Virus record (IMG/VR): IMGVR_UViG_3300002488_000043
Coordinates: 1-29,963 of that record
Source of the DNA: a virus
Direction: 5' to 3' (one strand)
DNA: 29,963 nucleotides
Part shown: positions 6,284 to 14,422 of the stretch, in pieces
Numbering within the stretch: the first letter of the stretch is position 1
Layout: every line of letters starts with the position of its first letter
Made by a program: the position numbers and the translations under genes
The notes under the pieces: generated by a model
Told to the model about the DNA's origin: nothing
What the model saw: only the letters and a program-made list of their open reading frames with translations
The model's database searches: none

Positions 6284-8539
6284 TTAAAAAATACAAATTT
6301 GTAATTCAAAATTATATTTTGCTGACACCGTTTGGTAAAACCGTAGTTGGTTTTCTAAGCGCATGGCTTGTTCATCGGGGGCGCCTAGACATGCTTCGTC
6401 AATTATAGACATCAGGTTTTCATACATTTGGTTTTGATTCCATGTCAATTCAAACTCCCTACCTCCGGTTTGATTTGCCCAGTGTGCCCAATTACCACTA
6501 TTGTACGACGTTATAAAAGTATAAAGTTTAAATCTTGTTATTCCAGTTAAAGTATTAGTTATTACTTCTGGTTCAATTTCAGGACGCATCCATGATTGGT
6601 CTGGCTCATCAGTGAACACAATTACTATCTTGTCTACATTTTCTCTCCAGTTTATTTTAAACTCATCCTTGCTAGGTGTTGAAGCTGTATTGCAGCACCA
6701 ATCAGAATTATCAATATCGAAATCATCACTCGAAGAAATATTTTTAATAGAAAGATACAGAGCATCTCTAAGCATTTCAGTGCTTGTGTCCATTCTATCT
6801 GAATTTAAACCAACGAAAGCTGCTAAAAAATCCTCAAAGGGTGCAATGTCTGAAATTAGATATAATCTCTCTCTTTCTAGGTCGTCTGATCTAGGGCCAA
6901 CAACCAAACCCCACTGGAGCTTACCCTCGTCTTGAAATTGAGATGCAAACCTATTTAAAGCTGAGCGAACAGCTGCTATTTCATCGTCCATAGAACCGGA
7001 CCAATCAATAATAAATAAGATATCTGTATCTTTAATTTCTTCACCGTAGTCTGTAACACCATCGCAATCATTGTCTGCCCCATCGCATACCTCTTGAGAT
7101 GGAACAATCTCATCCTTACAGAAGTCTCTCTGAAACCTGTCCCACCTGTCCATGTTGCCCCATTGGCCCTGGTTGCAGATCATGTTTCCAGTCTTACAAA
7201 CTCCAACATCTAAAGTTTCAGTCGGGCCGGTGTAACAAGCAACTAGTAATTCTTCATCAACAGTTTGATCACAATCTTCATCAAAATTATTACAGATTTC
7301 ATTCTGCACCGTCATACCTGTATATGGATCACATTCTTGATTTGCTAACGTAGGCAATTGAGCGCAAAGTGCAAGACATTCAGACATAGTTAAATTAGTG
7401 CATTCAGGTGGGTCATTACACTCGCAAGTTTTAAAACCCTGACCGCATCTTAGTGGTGGCTCAGAACAAGGTATTAAAACCCCCACGTCTTGCACCGTAC
7501 ATTCACAATTTAGGCCCTCATCAATAAGCCCATCACAATCTTGATCTAGGCCGTCGCATGGGGCGACCTCCTCTGCTGGTTGAGGAACTGTACAGGATAT
7601 CCAGTTGCCAAAAGAGCAGGTCTCTAAGCCAACACCACAAGCTGTTTCGCACTCTCTAACCAGCTCTTCATCAATTTGACCATCGCAGTCATCATCGATG
7701 CCATTACATTCATCTGCTGGAACTGCCCCACACTTATCACATTCATTTCGCTGACCTTCGTCTATTCTTGTGTCGCAGTCATTATCCTCATAGTCACAAA
7801 CTTCTTCGCCAGGATGCGGAGCGTCACAGTCAATTATTTGAGCGTCGACACAGAAACCCCAGCCCATACCGCATTCATTTTCACAAAGAAACCTTCCCTC
7901 GTCTATTCTATCATCACAGTCGTTGTCTTCGCCATCGCAGGCCTCATCTCGACAAGGTTGGCAAGGGCCATGAATTAAGTTTCCTTTATTACAGACAACT
8001 CTCTGCATCCCAAAGCGACCATCTGCCAATTCGCAATCAAACCATTGAGTTTGATTAATCTCTGTATTAGGCGGACACTCAAAGGCTAGTTCACATTGTT
8101 CTCTACGGATAATTTGGGGTGGAGGACAGTCTTCGTCTAGACCAAAATCACAGGGCTGGTATGCGGCATCACAAACAGAGACGGTTACTCTTGAACGATG
8201 AATCTGATTGTCTGGGCGTGGCGGGCAGTACCACTGCTGTTGTTCACAACACTGTGGGTTGCAGCGACAATATAACTCAAAATCTGCTGGATTTTCATCA
8301 CCCTCGCATTCGCTAACAAAGCCAACTTCGGAGACCGGGGGCAAAGTTGCGCCGCCCTGATCAAAAGGAGTAAAAACATCAATTGGCACCGTGCCGCCCG
8401 TAATCTCCGAGGTTTGGCCACCAACAGCAGAGGTTACTAACGTTGGTTCTGGTTCTGGCTTTGATTTAGCGTATTCGCTTTCTGGTGTTTTATCATTACA
8501 AGAGAATAAAAAAATTAATAAAAATAATACATGCCTCAT
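6284..8539 (-). CDS. secreted lipoprotein with MopE-type metal-binding repeats and a VWA domain
   Basis: This 751-residue protein begins with a short lipoprotein signal: Met-Arg-His, a hydrophobic run, then LFSC with Cys14 as the probable lipidation site. A Pro/Thr-rich linker and a Cys-rich region follow. Six repeats of the form C-D/N-x-x-D-x-D-C-D-x-x-x-D-E (DNA 7047-7946) match the putative metal-binding MopE motif common in secreted proteins of Myxococcota and relatives. From about residue 505 comes a von Willebrand A domain with MIDAS residues: DILFIIDWSGSMDDE (DxSxS) and later FTDEPDQS. The many paired cysteines fit an oxidising, extracytoplasmic location. It starts 2 nt after the thyX stop with a GGAG site, so it belongs to the phage operon. 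It could alter the host surface during infection, for example adhesion or superinfection exclusion (inference). A virion role is less likely because of the export signal. Confidence 0.85.
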   Translation of the reverse strand: MRHVLFLLIFLFSCNDKTPESEYAKSKPEPEPTLVTSAVGGQTSEITGGTVPIDVFTPFDQGGATLPPVSEVGFVSECEGDENPADFELYCRCNPQCCEQQQWYCPPRPDNQIHRSRVTVSVCDAAYQPCDFGLDEDCPPPQIIRREQCELAFECPPNTEINQTQWFDCELADGRFGMQRVVCNKGNLIHGPCQPCRDEACDGEDNDCDDRIDEGRFLCENECGMGWGFCVDAQIIDCDAPHPGEEVCDYEDNDCDTRIDEGQRNECDKCGAVPADECNGIDDDCDGQIDEELVRECETACGVGLETCSFGNWISCTVPQPAEEVAPCDGLDQDCDGLIDEGLNCECTVQDVGVLIPCSEPPLRCGQGFKTCECNDPPECTNLTMSECLALCAQLPTLANQECDPYTGMTVQNEICNNFDEDCDQTVDEELLVACYTGPTETLDVGVCKTGNMICNQGQWGNMDRWDRFQRDFCKDEIVPSQEVCDGADNDCDGVTDYGEEIKDTDILFIIDWSGSMDDEIAAVRSALNRFASQFQDEGKLQWGLVVGPRSDDLERERLYLISDIAPFEDFLAAFVGLNSDRMDTSTEMLRDALYLSIKNISSSDDFDIDNSDWCCNTASTPSKDEFKINWRENVDKIVIVFTDEPDQSWMRPEIEPEVITNTLTGITRFKLYTFITSYNSGNWAHWANQTGGREFELTWNQNQMYENLMSIIDEACLGAPDEQAMRLENQLRFYQTVSAKYNFELQICIF
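7047..7946 (-). repeat. six MopE-type Cys/Asp protein repeats within the lipoprotein gene
   Basis: Six copies of a coding repeat, encoding patterns such as CDGEDNDCDDRIDE, CDYEDNDCDTRIDE, CNGIDDDCDGQIDE, CDGLDQDCDGLIDE, CNNFDEDCDQTVDE and CDGADNDCDGVTDY. They lie approximately at 7899-7946, 7759-7804, 7667-7711, 7519-7561, 7253-7299 and 7047-7092. The Asp spacing resembles a calcium-binding loop and each copy carries two Cys. The copies are diverged at DNA level, which argues against recent duplication. Confidence 0.85.
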
Positions 8540-8541
8540 GA

Positions 8542-9249
8542 TTACTCCATGTGAGCTTTTTTGTATGCTTGTACAGAGTTAGGAAAATGTTTACTAGCAA
8601 TAGAGAGACAAGCCTCTGCAACCCTTTGTATCTCCCATTGTGCGCCACCATGAGATCTTAAAGATACGAATTTCAATAGATTATGCAAATTAACAGTTCC
8701 ATAATATTCTGTATATAAGTTTTGAGGCAATATACCTCTAGCTTGCTCTCGGCATATGCCCGACTTAATCATAGATTCATACAGAGATAATGATATTGCA
8801 TGGTGGTTTTTGACCATGTTGCTGGTAGGTCCATTCATTTCAAAAGAGTGGTCCTTACCTGTACAATTAACTATCGGATCAACTAAACTATCAGTGCTAG
8901 CTTGTCTATTCGATTGGTGTTGTCCTCTGAACATTTCGGGTTCATAGAATTTCATATCGACTGAAGTATACCTTCTGCTAATCTCGTTATAGGCCCAGGT
9001 TCTATGTCGATGATGTTGAGATCTTATAAACAAAGGAACGACAAAACGCATAGTAATTGCACAGTGCTCAAAAGGACTGGTGTGATTATGAGACATGAGA
9101 TAGTTAATTAGTTTAGTATCTTTTTCATCTAGTTCCTGTTTCTGTGCGCCAAAACTTACACGTGCAGCATTAACCACAGATAAATCACTACCCATGTGAG
9201 AGATATACTCCACGGAACCAACTTTATCATCGTATAAATAAATCTTCAT
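8542..9249 (-). CDS. thyX: flavin-dependent thymidylate synthase ThyX
   Basis: ThyX converts dUMP to dTMP using methylene-tetrahydrofolate and FADH2, and acts as a homotetramer. The 235-residue length is typical. The signature RHRxxSxNExSxRY appears at residues 81-94 as RHRTWAYNEISRRY: RHR, Asn88, Glu89, Ser91, Arg93 and Tyr94 are kept, while the first Ser is Ala86. The C-terminal CREQARGILPQNLYTEYYGT and NLLKFVSLRSHGGAQWEIQ are the usual dUMP/FAD-binding segments. It follows the GroES-like gene directly, and the lipoprotein gene starts 2 nt after it. With the class II ribonucleotide reductase upstream it supplies dTTP for replication. Confidence 0.95.
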   Translation of the reverse strand: MKIYLYDDKVGSVEYISHMGSDLSVVNAARVSFGAQKQELDEKDTKLINYLMSHNHTSPFEHCAITMRFVVPLFIRSQHHRHRTWAYNEISRRYTSVDMKFYEPEMFRGQHQSNRQASTDSLVDPIVNCTGKDHSFEMNGPTSNMVKNHHAISLSLYESMIKSGICREQARGILPQNLYTEYYGTVNLHNLLKFVSLRSHGGAQWEIQRVAEACLSIASKHFPNSVQAYKKAHME

Positions 9250-9564
9250 TTAACCGTTGTTCTCTAAAATACCTAAAACGTGATTTTCTAAAACTAGAAA
9301 AAAAGTTTTATCACCATGTTTAACTTCCTCAATCATCGCTCGATGAACTATGATGTCGGAACTTTTGCCAGTGAAGGCTAACTTAAGTTCTCTAAATGTC
9401 TTATTACAGTCATCAGCAATATCCACAACAGTCGCTGGGATATACTTTTCTTCAACTGGTCGGTAATCCTCTGGTAGGAGAACCTGGCTATCTTCCTCTT
9501 TTCGAAAGTGTGGTACAACCAATATGTGTCGGTTCGTTGGTTTAAGATTATTAAATCTAGACAT
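9250..9564 (-). CDS. GroES-like co-chaperonin (Cpn10 / T4 gp31 type)
   Basis: The 104 residues from the ATG at 9564 follow the Cpn10 plan: LKPTNRHILVVPHF (first strand, compare IRPLHDRVIV), a loop in the mobile-loop position ending in LLPEDYRPVEEKYIPATVVDIADDC (compare [22 protein letters not shown]), and a C-terminal VLENHVLGILEN (compare ESDILAIVE). Phage co-chaperonins replace host GroES on GroEL to fold large capsid proteins. The mobile-loop hydrophobic triplet is not obvious (QVLLPED may serve). An in-frame TTG at 9567 immediately precedes the ATG; the ATG has AGGAGG 5 nt upstream and is preferred. It overlaps the preceding gene by 8 nt. No GroEL is in the window. An alternative is an unrelated small beta protein. 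Confidence 0.6.
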   Translation of the reverse strand: MSRFNNLKPTNRHILVVPHFRKEEDSQVLLPEDYRPVEEKYIPATVVDIADDCNKTFRELKLAFTGKSSDIIVHRAMIEEVKHGDKTFFLVLENHVLGILENNG

Positions 9565-9823
9565 CAATACCTCCTACACCTCGTTTGACTTGGTTAAAAT
9601 AATCAGTTAGTTGCTCAATATCCGTATCAGATTTCATTAATCTGTATGCCCTAATAGCCAATCTCATTTCCTCTTTTGAAAGCCATGAATTTTCATTGTA
9701 GCTTTCCCTAAGATCTCTCTTTTGCTCCTTGAAAGGCTCAATTGCCTCTTCTAGGGCGACAAAAGATTTAATAAAATTTAAGATGTGTTGCTCCTTGGTT
9801 AGCAACTGATCGTCTTCTTGCAT
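9557..9823 (-). CDS. small helical protein of unknown function, first gene of its operon
   Basis: Not recognised with confidence. The 88 residues are strongly helical and charged (HILNFIKSFVALEEAIEPFK, then EQKRDLRES, then KEEMRLAIRAYRLMKS). The pattern of an acidic/basic coiled helix followed by a short basic helix faintly recalls GapR/DUF2312 AT-rich DNA-binding proteins, but I would not assign it. It is the first gene after the promoter at 9852-9880 with an AAAGGAGT ribosome-binding site before the ATG, so it is probably expressed well and early. Its end overlaps the GroES-like gene. Confidence 0.6.
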   Translation of the reverse strand: MQEDDQLLTKEQHILNFIKSFVALEEAIEPFKEQKRDLRESYNENSWLSKEEMRLAIRAYRLMKSDTDIEQLTDYFNQVKRGVGGIDV

Positions 9824-9851
9824 TATAACTCCTTTTTTGTTTTGTTTTTAT

Positions 9852-9880
9852 ATAGTAAAATATTTTTTTTGAAAAGTCAA
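9852..9880 (-). promoter_or_regulatory. sigma70-like promoter for the small-protein/GroES-like/thyX/dnaE unit
   Basis: On the minus strand TTGACT (9880-9875), a 17-bp A/T-rich spacer and TACTAT (9857-9852). Start near 9845, about 22 nt before the ATG at 9823. It begins 2 nt after the stop of the DUF2061 gene; no terminator hairpin separates them, so read-through from upstream is likely. Confidence 0.7.
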
Positions 9881-9881
9881 G

Positions 9882-10085
9882 CTATTTTTTAATGCCAAAC
9901 TTAAATCTATACCAGGCTCTTTCATGCAAATAATAAAGCACTGTTTTTGTTACGATTTCTAGAGCACCCAGAGATGCACCAAGAGCCACATCACCCGTGA
10001 GCAGCCAACCTAGGCACATTGTGTCTATGGTGCCAACCACTCTCCAAGTAAAAGCTTTTGCAATATGTCTTTCGTGTCTTACCAT
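9882..10085 (-). CDS. DUF2061 small membrane protein
   Basis: The 67 residues match the DUF2061 pattern: RHIAKAFTWRVVGTIDT, TGDVALGASLGALEIVTK and YYLHERAWYRFKFG. Two membrane segments are apparent (about residues 13-30 and 35-53), with conserved His and Arg at each end. The family is widespread in bacteria without an established function. It follows the ribonucleotide reductase by 8 nt in the same transcription unit. A phage copy suggests an inner-membrane role during infection, which cannot be specified from sequence. Confidence 0.85.
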   Translation of the reverse strand: MVRHERHIAKAFTWRVVGTIDTMCLGWLLTGDVALGASLGALEIVTKTVLYYLHERAWYRFKFGIKK

Positions 10086-10093
10086 TTAAAATC

Positions 10094-11956
10094 CTATACA
10101 AATTTTACTTCACAAGCACCACCGGCACAGGCCAGCTCACCAGTTAAATCAGTGTTATCTTCTTCTTCGTTAACCATGGTTAAATCGATGTCACTCAAAA
10201 GATCAAACATGGCATCATATTTTTCTTTCGAGCAGTCTTCAAAAGGCGCTTGGACATAGCTCCCTCCATCGTAAGGCAATACCGATAAGCCATTGTAGCA
10301 ACCTCTATTATCCCACATCCATTCGCCTACGTCAAGCCATTCTGCATCTTTTATAGAAATTGTTGCAGAAACATTATGGGTATTTTGTCCCTTACTATGA
10401 CCTGGCTTAACCCAATTATCCGTAATGTGTTTAACGCGTTTCAATAATTGCAGTGCGGATTCTGTTCTCAGCATTGCTCCAGCTGGGGCTTTTTGTGGCA
10501 CGGATATCACAGCGGTGTCATGTGGTCTGAAGTATTCATCTTCTATTAAGTCTGGGCAGTTGTTTTTTAAATAACTGTAGATAGCTTCATTTTTTCCAAC
10601 TCTTAAGCGTCGAATATAATATTCAGAATGCCAAGCATGAATTCCAGAACTTGTCCCCAAAGTTAGTGAAGTTGTCCCGGCTGGCTTAACACATGTAGTT
10701 CTTGATGCTTTGTTTATACCTAACATTTTTGCAACTCTTTCATTTTCAAGCTTAACTTGTTTTGCTGCAGCTTTCATATCAAGTTCTGTAACCAACCCAG
10801 AAGCAATGCCTGTCATTGATACACCAACAAGTGCATCTTTTTCTGTTGTTCTTCTCCAGATATCTCTTAGATAGTGAAAGTCAGTATAGCTAGCTTGTAA
10901 AGTACCAATGAAAGCTGCACAACGAACACGATCTTCCAAATCTTCTTGACCCTCTACGTTAGAAACGTTAACCTCAGTAAGATTGCAAAATTGAAATGGC
11001 CGCAAAGCAATTTCGCAACATGGATTTGTACCCCAATCCTTATCGTTTGAAAAGTAAAAACCTGGCTCGCCGGCACCAGATGCTTTTACGCGATCCCATA
11101 AGCTCATAAAATATTCTTTGTTAATTTTATGTCTCAATAAGACAACAGAGTTATTTGCCCTGCCTCTTTGAGGATTTTTCTCGTACCAAGTACCCGATTT
11201 TGCAGAAATCATTTCTTGGTCAGACGCTGAAAATAGTGATATTAGAGCGGCTCGGCGGATACCTCCTGCTAAAACTGCATCTGCAATGTGACAAACAATA
11301 TCATGTACCTCGATGGGTGATAGCTTGTCACCGTTGTCCTTCTCAGAAAGCATGCCTTCAAGTTTTACCAAGCATTCGCGAAGTGGTTGTGGCCCAGGAG
11401 CTTTACCGCCAGAAGTTATCAACCTAGCACCCTTTGGTCTGATGTCTGAGTAGTCAAAGCGCAGTCTTGACCCACCATAAAAGTAAGTTCTCATCAACGC
11501 TTTCACTGCGTCGGCCCAGCCCTCAATTGAATCATTTACAAGAAATCTTCTAGTTCTTTTTGGGTTTGGCTTAAGTATTTCAGGCAACTTTTCAACATGA
11601 TGTTTTTGCACACTATAGCCAACTCCAGTTCCGCCAAGCAATAAGAACATCGCCTCTGAGAATGATCGCCAATCATCAATTGGCATGTACGCACAATTAA
11701 AAATTCTATTTGGAGCTACTTCTATCGGTTTACCGCCAAACTGCATTGATCTCATTGAAGGTAACACTTTCTTTTCTAAAACGAATTTATAATTTTTCCT
11801 AATTTGAAGCTCTAACTCTGGAAACTTCTTGATATGCATCGCCATATTACGATTTACTAATTCTTCCCAGTTTTCCCTTCTATTTTCGTCCTCTAAAAAT
11901 CTAGCGTATTTCATGTGAACAGTTATATCTGACAGTATTTTACTTGATAGCTCCAT
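10094..11956 (-). CDS. nrdJ: adenosylcobalamin-dependent (class II) ribonucleotide reductase, monomeric type
   Basis: Reduces ribonucleotides, probably triphosphates, to deoxyribonucleotides using a B12-generated thiyl radical. The 620 residues contain the expected catalytic set: Cys88 (FNCAY) and Cys324 (QFCNLTEVN) as the redox pair in the barrel, and NPCCEI at 311-316 with Asn311, radical Cys313 and Glu315. SDIRPKGARLITSGGKAPGP (170-189) is a class II landmark. The C-terminal tail CAGGAC (Cys610, Cys615) is the pair reloaded by thioredoxin. It is somewhat shorter than Lactobacillus RTPR, as phage versions often are. The gene overlaps the helicase by 17 nt and has AAGGAG before its ATG. Activity depends on host or environmental cobalamin, since no B12 gene is present. 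Confidence 0.93.
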   Translation of the reverse strand: MELSSKILSDITVHMKYARFLEDENRRENWEELVNRNMAMHIKKFPELELQIRKNYKFVLEKKVLPSMRSMQFGGKPIEVAPNRIFNCAYMPIDDWRSFSEAMFLLLGGTGVGYSVQKHHVEKLPEILKPNPKRTRRFLVNDSIEGWADAVKALMRTYFYGGSRLRFDYSDIRPKGARLITSGGKAPGPQPLRECLVKLEGMLSEKDNGDKLSPIEVHDIVCHIADAVLAGGIRRAALISLFSASDQEMISAKSGTWYEKNPQRGRANNSVVLLRHKINKEYFMSLWDRVKASGAGEPGFYFSNDKDWGTNPCCEIALRPFQFCNLTEVNVSNVEGQEDLEDRVRCAAFIGTLQASYTDFHYLRDIWRRTTEKDALVGVSMTGIASGLVTELDMKAAAKQVKLENERVAKMLGINKASRTTCVKPAGTTSLTLGTSSGIHAWHSEYYIRRLRVGKNEAIYSYLKNNCPDLIEDEYFRPHDTAVISVPQKAPAGAMLRTESALQLLKRVKHITDNWVKPGHSKGQNTHNVSATISIKDAEWLDVGEWMWDNRGCYNGLSVLPYDGGSYVQAPFEDCSKEKYDAMFDLLSDIDLTMVNEEEDNTDLTGELACAGGACEVKFV

Positions 11957-13328
11957 TGTTGTTCTCCTTCTTGTATGATTTATATTTTTCTTTCAAAGTC
12001 TGTAATTGTTCTTTAGCACTCTTCTCTACTATGTCCTCTACAGTGTCGCCGGTTGGTGGCAGCACTTTAATCTTAACACAACTAGTGTCCATGAAAATTG
12101 GATAGACTAATCCATCCGGCCCATTGCGGTTTTTTGCAATGAACACACGACCACCATTCGTATTTTTATCTTTTACGGTTCGCGATACAGAAAAGATAAA
12201 GTCCGCAACGAAACATTTATTAAATGCTTCAGATATAGACTCCATTGTAATTACTTCGGCATTCAATCCAGATCGATTTGTTTGAGATGCAGTCCAAAGT
12301 GGACACTCATTTATCTGTGCAATTCCTCGTAACTCCTCATAAATAGTCTCTAGTTGATGTCTTTTCTCCTCTTTTCTAGAAGAAAATGGTTTTATTAGAT
12401 CTCCATAATCTACAATGATTAAGTCGGGTACAAAATCTCTTGTTTTCATTTTTTCTAAATGCGTTTTAATTGTCTGAATAGATGCGGATCTGGTTGGATA
12501 TTCTTTTACAATAAGCCTACCTTTAACATCCTGCAGTTCTTCATATATCTTCTCTTTGAATACAGTAAGATTTTTTAATTCAACGCCTGTAATGGCACTG
12601 TCATACCTGCTAGCAACAACAGTATCTGCTAATTCTAGTGTATAATGTATAACATTCTTTCCCGCTAACAAGGCATGAGCCCCTAGGTGAACTAATACCA
12701 TAGACTTTCCAGCACCGGTGGGAGCTATCACCACACCAAGTTCACCTTTTCCTAGGCCACCTTTGTTGATGTCATCTATTTGTTGCCAACCGGTTGTTAC
12801 TGGGTTGCGTTCCTTAATTTGAAATCTTCTTTCAAAATCTTTAATATAATCGTAGCCAAAATTATTATCCGTACCCAACTTTATTGCATCATTAATAATC
12901 TTGCTAACTTCATCAAAAGAAGATCTTTTAATCAAATCAACCGACTTAATTAAAGCTTCTTTTAGTTTTTGTTTTTTGCAAAAGTCAAGGGCAGTGTTCT
13001 TTATATATTCTGAACCCTCTGGTTCTAGTCGACTTGCAAGAACTCTAGCATAATAATCTCTTATTCTAATTTGAATAGATTCATTTTCATTCTGAAACTC
13101 TGTTCTGATAATAGATTTCATTATTTTCTCTGTTGGGTGTACACCATACCTGTCGCGATAGTTTATAATCTTCTTGATAAAAACTCTTAAATACTTTAAT
13201 TCCAAGAAGTTAATGTCTAATACTTCAAACATTTGATCAGCGAATGGCCGATCAGTTAAAATTAATTGACAGAGATCCTCTTGAAAAGATTTTCCAAACT
13301 TAGAAAAATCTTCTCTATCTTGTTCCAT
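11940..13328 (-). CDS. dnaB: replicative DNA helicase, DnaB / T4 gp41 family
   Basis: Hexameric 5'-3' helicase that unwinds the fork for the phage polymerase. The 462 residues have a helical N-terminal domain (about 1-150) that would bind primase or a loader, then a RecA-like motor: TTGWQQIDDINKGGLGKGEL leads into Walker A APTGAGKS (202-209), HYTLEL (motif H1a-like), Walker B DLIIVDYGD (302-310) and ASQTNRS (motif H3). This order matches DnaB and T4 gp41. AAGGTGG precedes the ATG. It sits between the FEN nuclease and the ribonucleotide reductase. No primase is encoded in the window. Confidence 0.9.
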   Translation of the reverse strand: MEQDREDFSKFGKSFQEDLCQLILTDRPFADQMFEVLDINFLELKYLRVFIKKIINYRDRYGVHPTEKIMKSIIRTEFQNENESIQIRIRDYYARVLASRLEPEGSEYIKNTALDFCKKQKLKEALIKSVDLIKRSSFDEVSKIINDAIKLGTDNNFGYDYIKDFERRFQIKERNPVTTGWQQIDDINKGGLGKGELGVVIAPTGAGKSMVLVHLGAHALLAGKNVIHYTLELADTVVASRYDSAITGVELKNLTVFKEKIYEELQDVKGRLIVKEYPTRSASIQTIKTHLEKMKTRDFVPDLIIVDYGDLIKPFSSRKEEKRHQLETIYEELRGIAQINECPLWTASQTNRSGLNAEVITMESISEAFNKCFVADFIFSVSRTVKDKNTNGGRVFIAKNRNGPDGLVYPIFMDTSCVKIKVLPPTGDTVEDIVEKSAKEQLQTLKEKYKSYKKENNNGAIK

Positions 13329-13368
13329 GGTTTACCACCTTACATTTAATTTAGAATAACACGTGTGC

Positions 13369-14346
13369 TTAGAAAACAGAAGTAAAAAATTTAGATACCA
13401 TCTTATTAAAGCACTCATTAAGATCATTTAAGGTGACCTCACCAGCACCATCTTTAATCATCAGGGCCTTTAGCCCTGTTTTATTGAACTCCGGAACATG
13501 GTTTTCCATGGTTGTTTCAATCAGGGTCTTTCTTTGTACTGATATACAAGGAGAATAAAGCTGCATAATTTTATAGTTTTCTTTAATCAATTCTCTTTGT
13601 TCGATAACCTTGTCATAAATTTTTAACTTGCCTTTGTTCTCTTCTGAGTGAGAAATCAAATCCTCCAAGAAACATTCTTTTTCTTCAACAAGAAAGGGGA
13701 ATCTTTTGGATGCAGTCTGTAATCCTACTCCTGGAACACCTGGTAGGTTATCGCTTTTGTCACCGGCCATTGCCCGGGCTATTGCAAAGTTTGTTGGATG
13801 TATACCAAACTTATCAATCACAATTTTCTCAGTTAATATTTCATCTTGTGTGGGTCTGTATAGGATAGTCTTCTTGTTTAAGAGTTGAATAAAGTCCTTA
13901 TCACTAGACACGATCACTTTTTGCCAATCTGAAAAACTGGTTAAATTACAGACATACGATATCACATCATCTGCTTCAACTTGAGGCTCCATGAATTGTA
14001 TAATAGGAGTTTGGTTTAGGTAATCTATTACTCTTAATTGCTGCCAAATCTTATTTTCTGCTTCTTCATCTTCAGACAAGTGTCTGATATCCCTGTTAAG
14101 CCTCAGTGGTTTTCGACCTGCTTTGTAATCTTTATTAATTGCACGTCTTTTGTTTGATCCACCCTCACCATCCCAGACAACCACAATCATGTCTGGCTTA
14201 ATGTTTCTTGTCAGTTTATTAAGAATCTTCAAAAAACCTTTACAACCACCAATTGGTTGGCCATTTTGGGATAGGCTTGGATCAACTATATATGATCTTA
14301 AAAACTGGTTGTGAGCATCAACAACCATTAATCTATTATTTGACAT
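13369..14346 (-). CDS. 5'-3' exonuclease / flap endonuclease (Pol I N-terminal, T4 RNase H type)
   Basis: Removes RNA primers and 5' flaps on the lagging strand. The metal-binding acidic residues are in order: Asp10 (MVVDAHN), Asp59 (VVWDGEG), Glu124/Asp126/Asp127 (VEADDVIS), Asp149/Asp151 (SSDKDFIQLL) and Asp196/Asp199 (GDKSDNLPGVPGVG, which also begins the helix-hairpin-helix). The length of 325 residues is normal for stand-alone phage FENs. It is the first gene of its unit, with AAAGGA before the ATG and a strong promoter inside the upstream terminator. The compact family A polymerase in this window carries no such domain, so the two may act together in gap filling. Confidence 0.93.
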   Translation of the reverse strand: MSNNRLMVVDAHNQFLRSYIVDPSLSQNGQPIGGCKGFLKILNKLTRNIKPDMIVVVWDGEGGSNKRRAINKDYKAGRKPLRLNRDIRHLSEDEEAENKIWQQLRVIDYLNQTPIIQFMEPQVEADDVISYVCNLTSFSDWQKVIVSSDKDFIQLLNKKTILYRPTQDEILTEKIVIDKFGIHPTNFAIARAMAGDKSDNLPGVPGVGLQTASKRFPFLVEEKECFLEDLISHSEENKGKLKIYDKVIEQRELIKENYKIMQLYSPCISVQRKTLIETTMENHVPEFNKTGLKALMIKDGAGEVTLNDLNECFNKMVSKFFTSVF

Positions 14347-14360
14347 CTTTTTCCTTTCAT

Positions 14361-14395
14361 AAAAAAAGCGCTTTAAGTATTATAACCTAAAGCGC
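14361..14395 (-). terminator. intrinsic terminator after the recombinase gene
   Basis: On the minus strand GCGCTTTA (14395-14388), a 12-nt loop and TAAAGCGC (14375-14368) are followed by seven T (14367-14361), a textbook Rho-independent terminator 28 bp after the uvsX stop. The loop contains TATAAT, the -10 box of the next promoter. Confidence 0.85.
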
Positions 14396-14407
14396 ATTAG
14401 AGGTCAA
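14379..14407 (-). promoter_or_regulatory. sigma70-like promoter embedded in the terminator
   Basis: On the minus strand TTGACC (14407-14402), a 17-bp spacer and a perfect TATAAT (14384-14379). Start near 14372, inside the 3' arm of the hairpin, so transcripts made here lack the 5' arm and should not self-terminate. It drives the FEN, helicase and ribonucleotide reductase unit. Confidence 0.85.
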
Positions 14408-14422
14408 GAGTTTAGTTAGAAA

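Noticed and set aside
7047-7946. Regularly spaced repeats as a CRISPR array
   Set aside because: The repeats are coding, diverged at DNA level and unevenly spaced; they encode MopE-type motifs.
9233-9240. T4-type late promoter TATAAATA on the plus strand
   Set aside because: It lies inside thyX and points away from all genes; a chance match.
13329-13368. Promoter before the helicase gene
   Set aside because: A TATTCT-like -10 is present but no acceptable -35 at 16-18 bp; the helicase is more likely transcribed from 14372.
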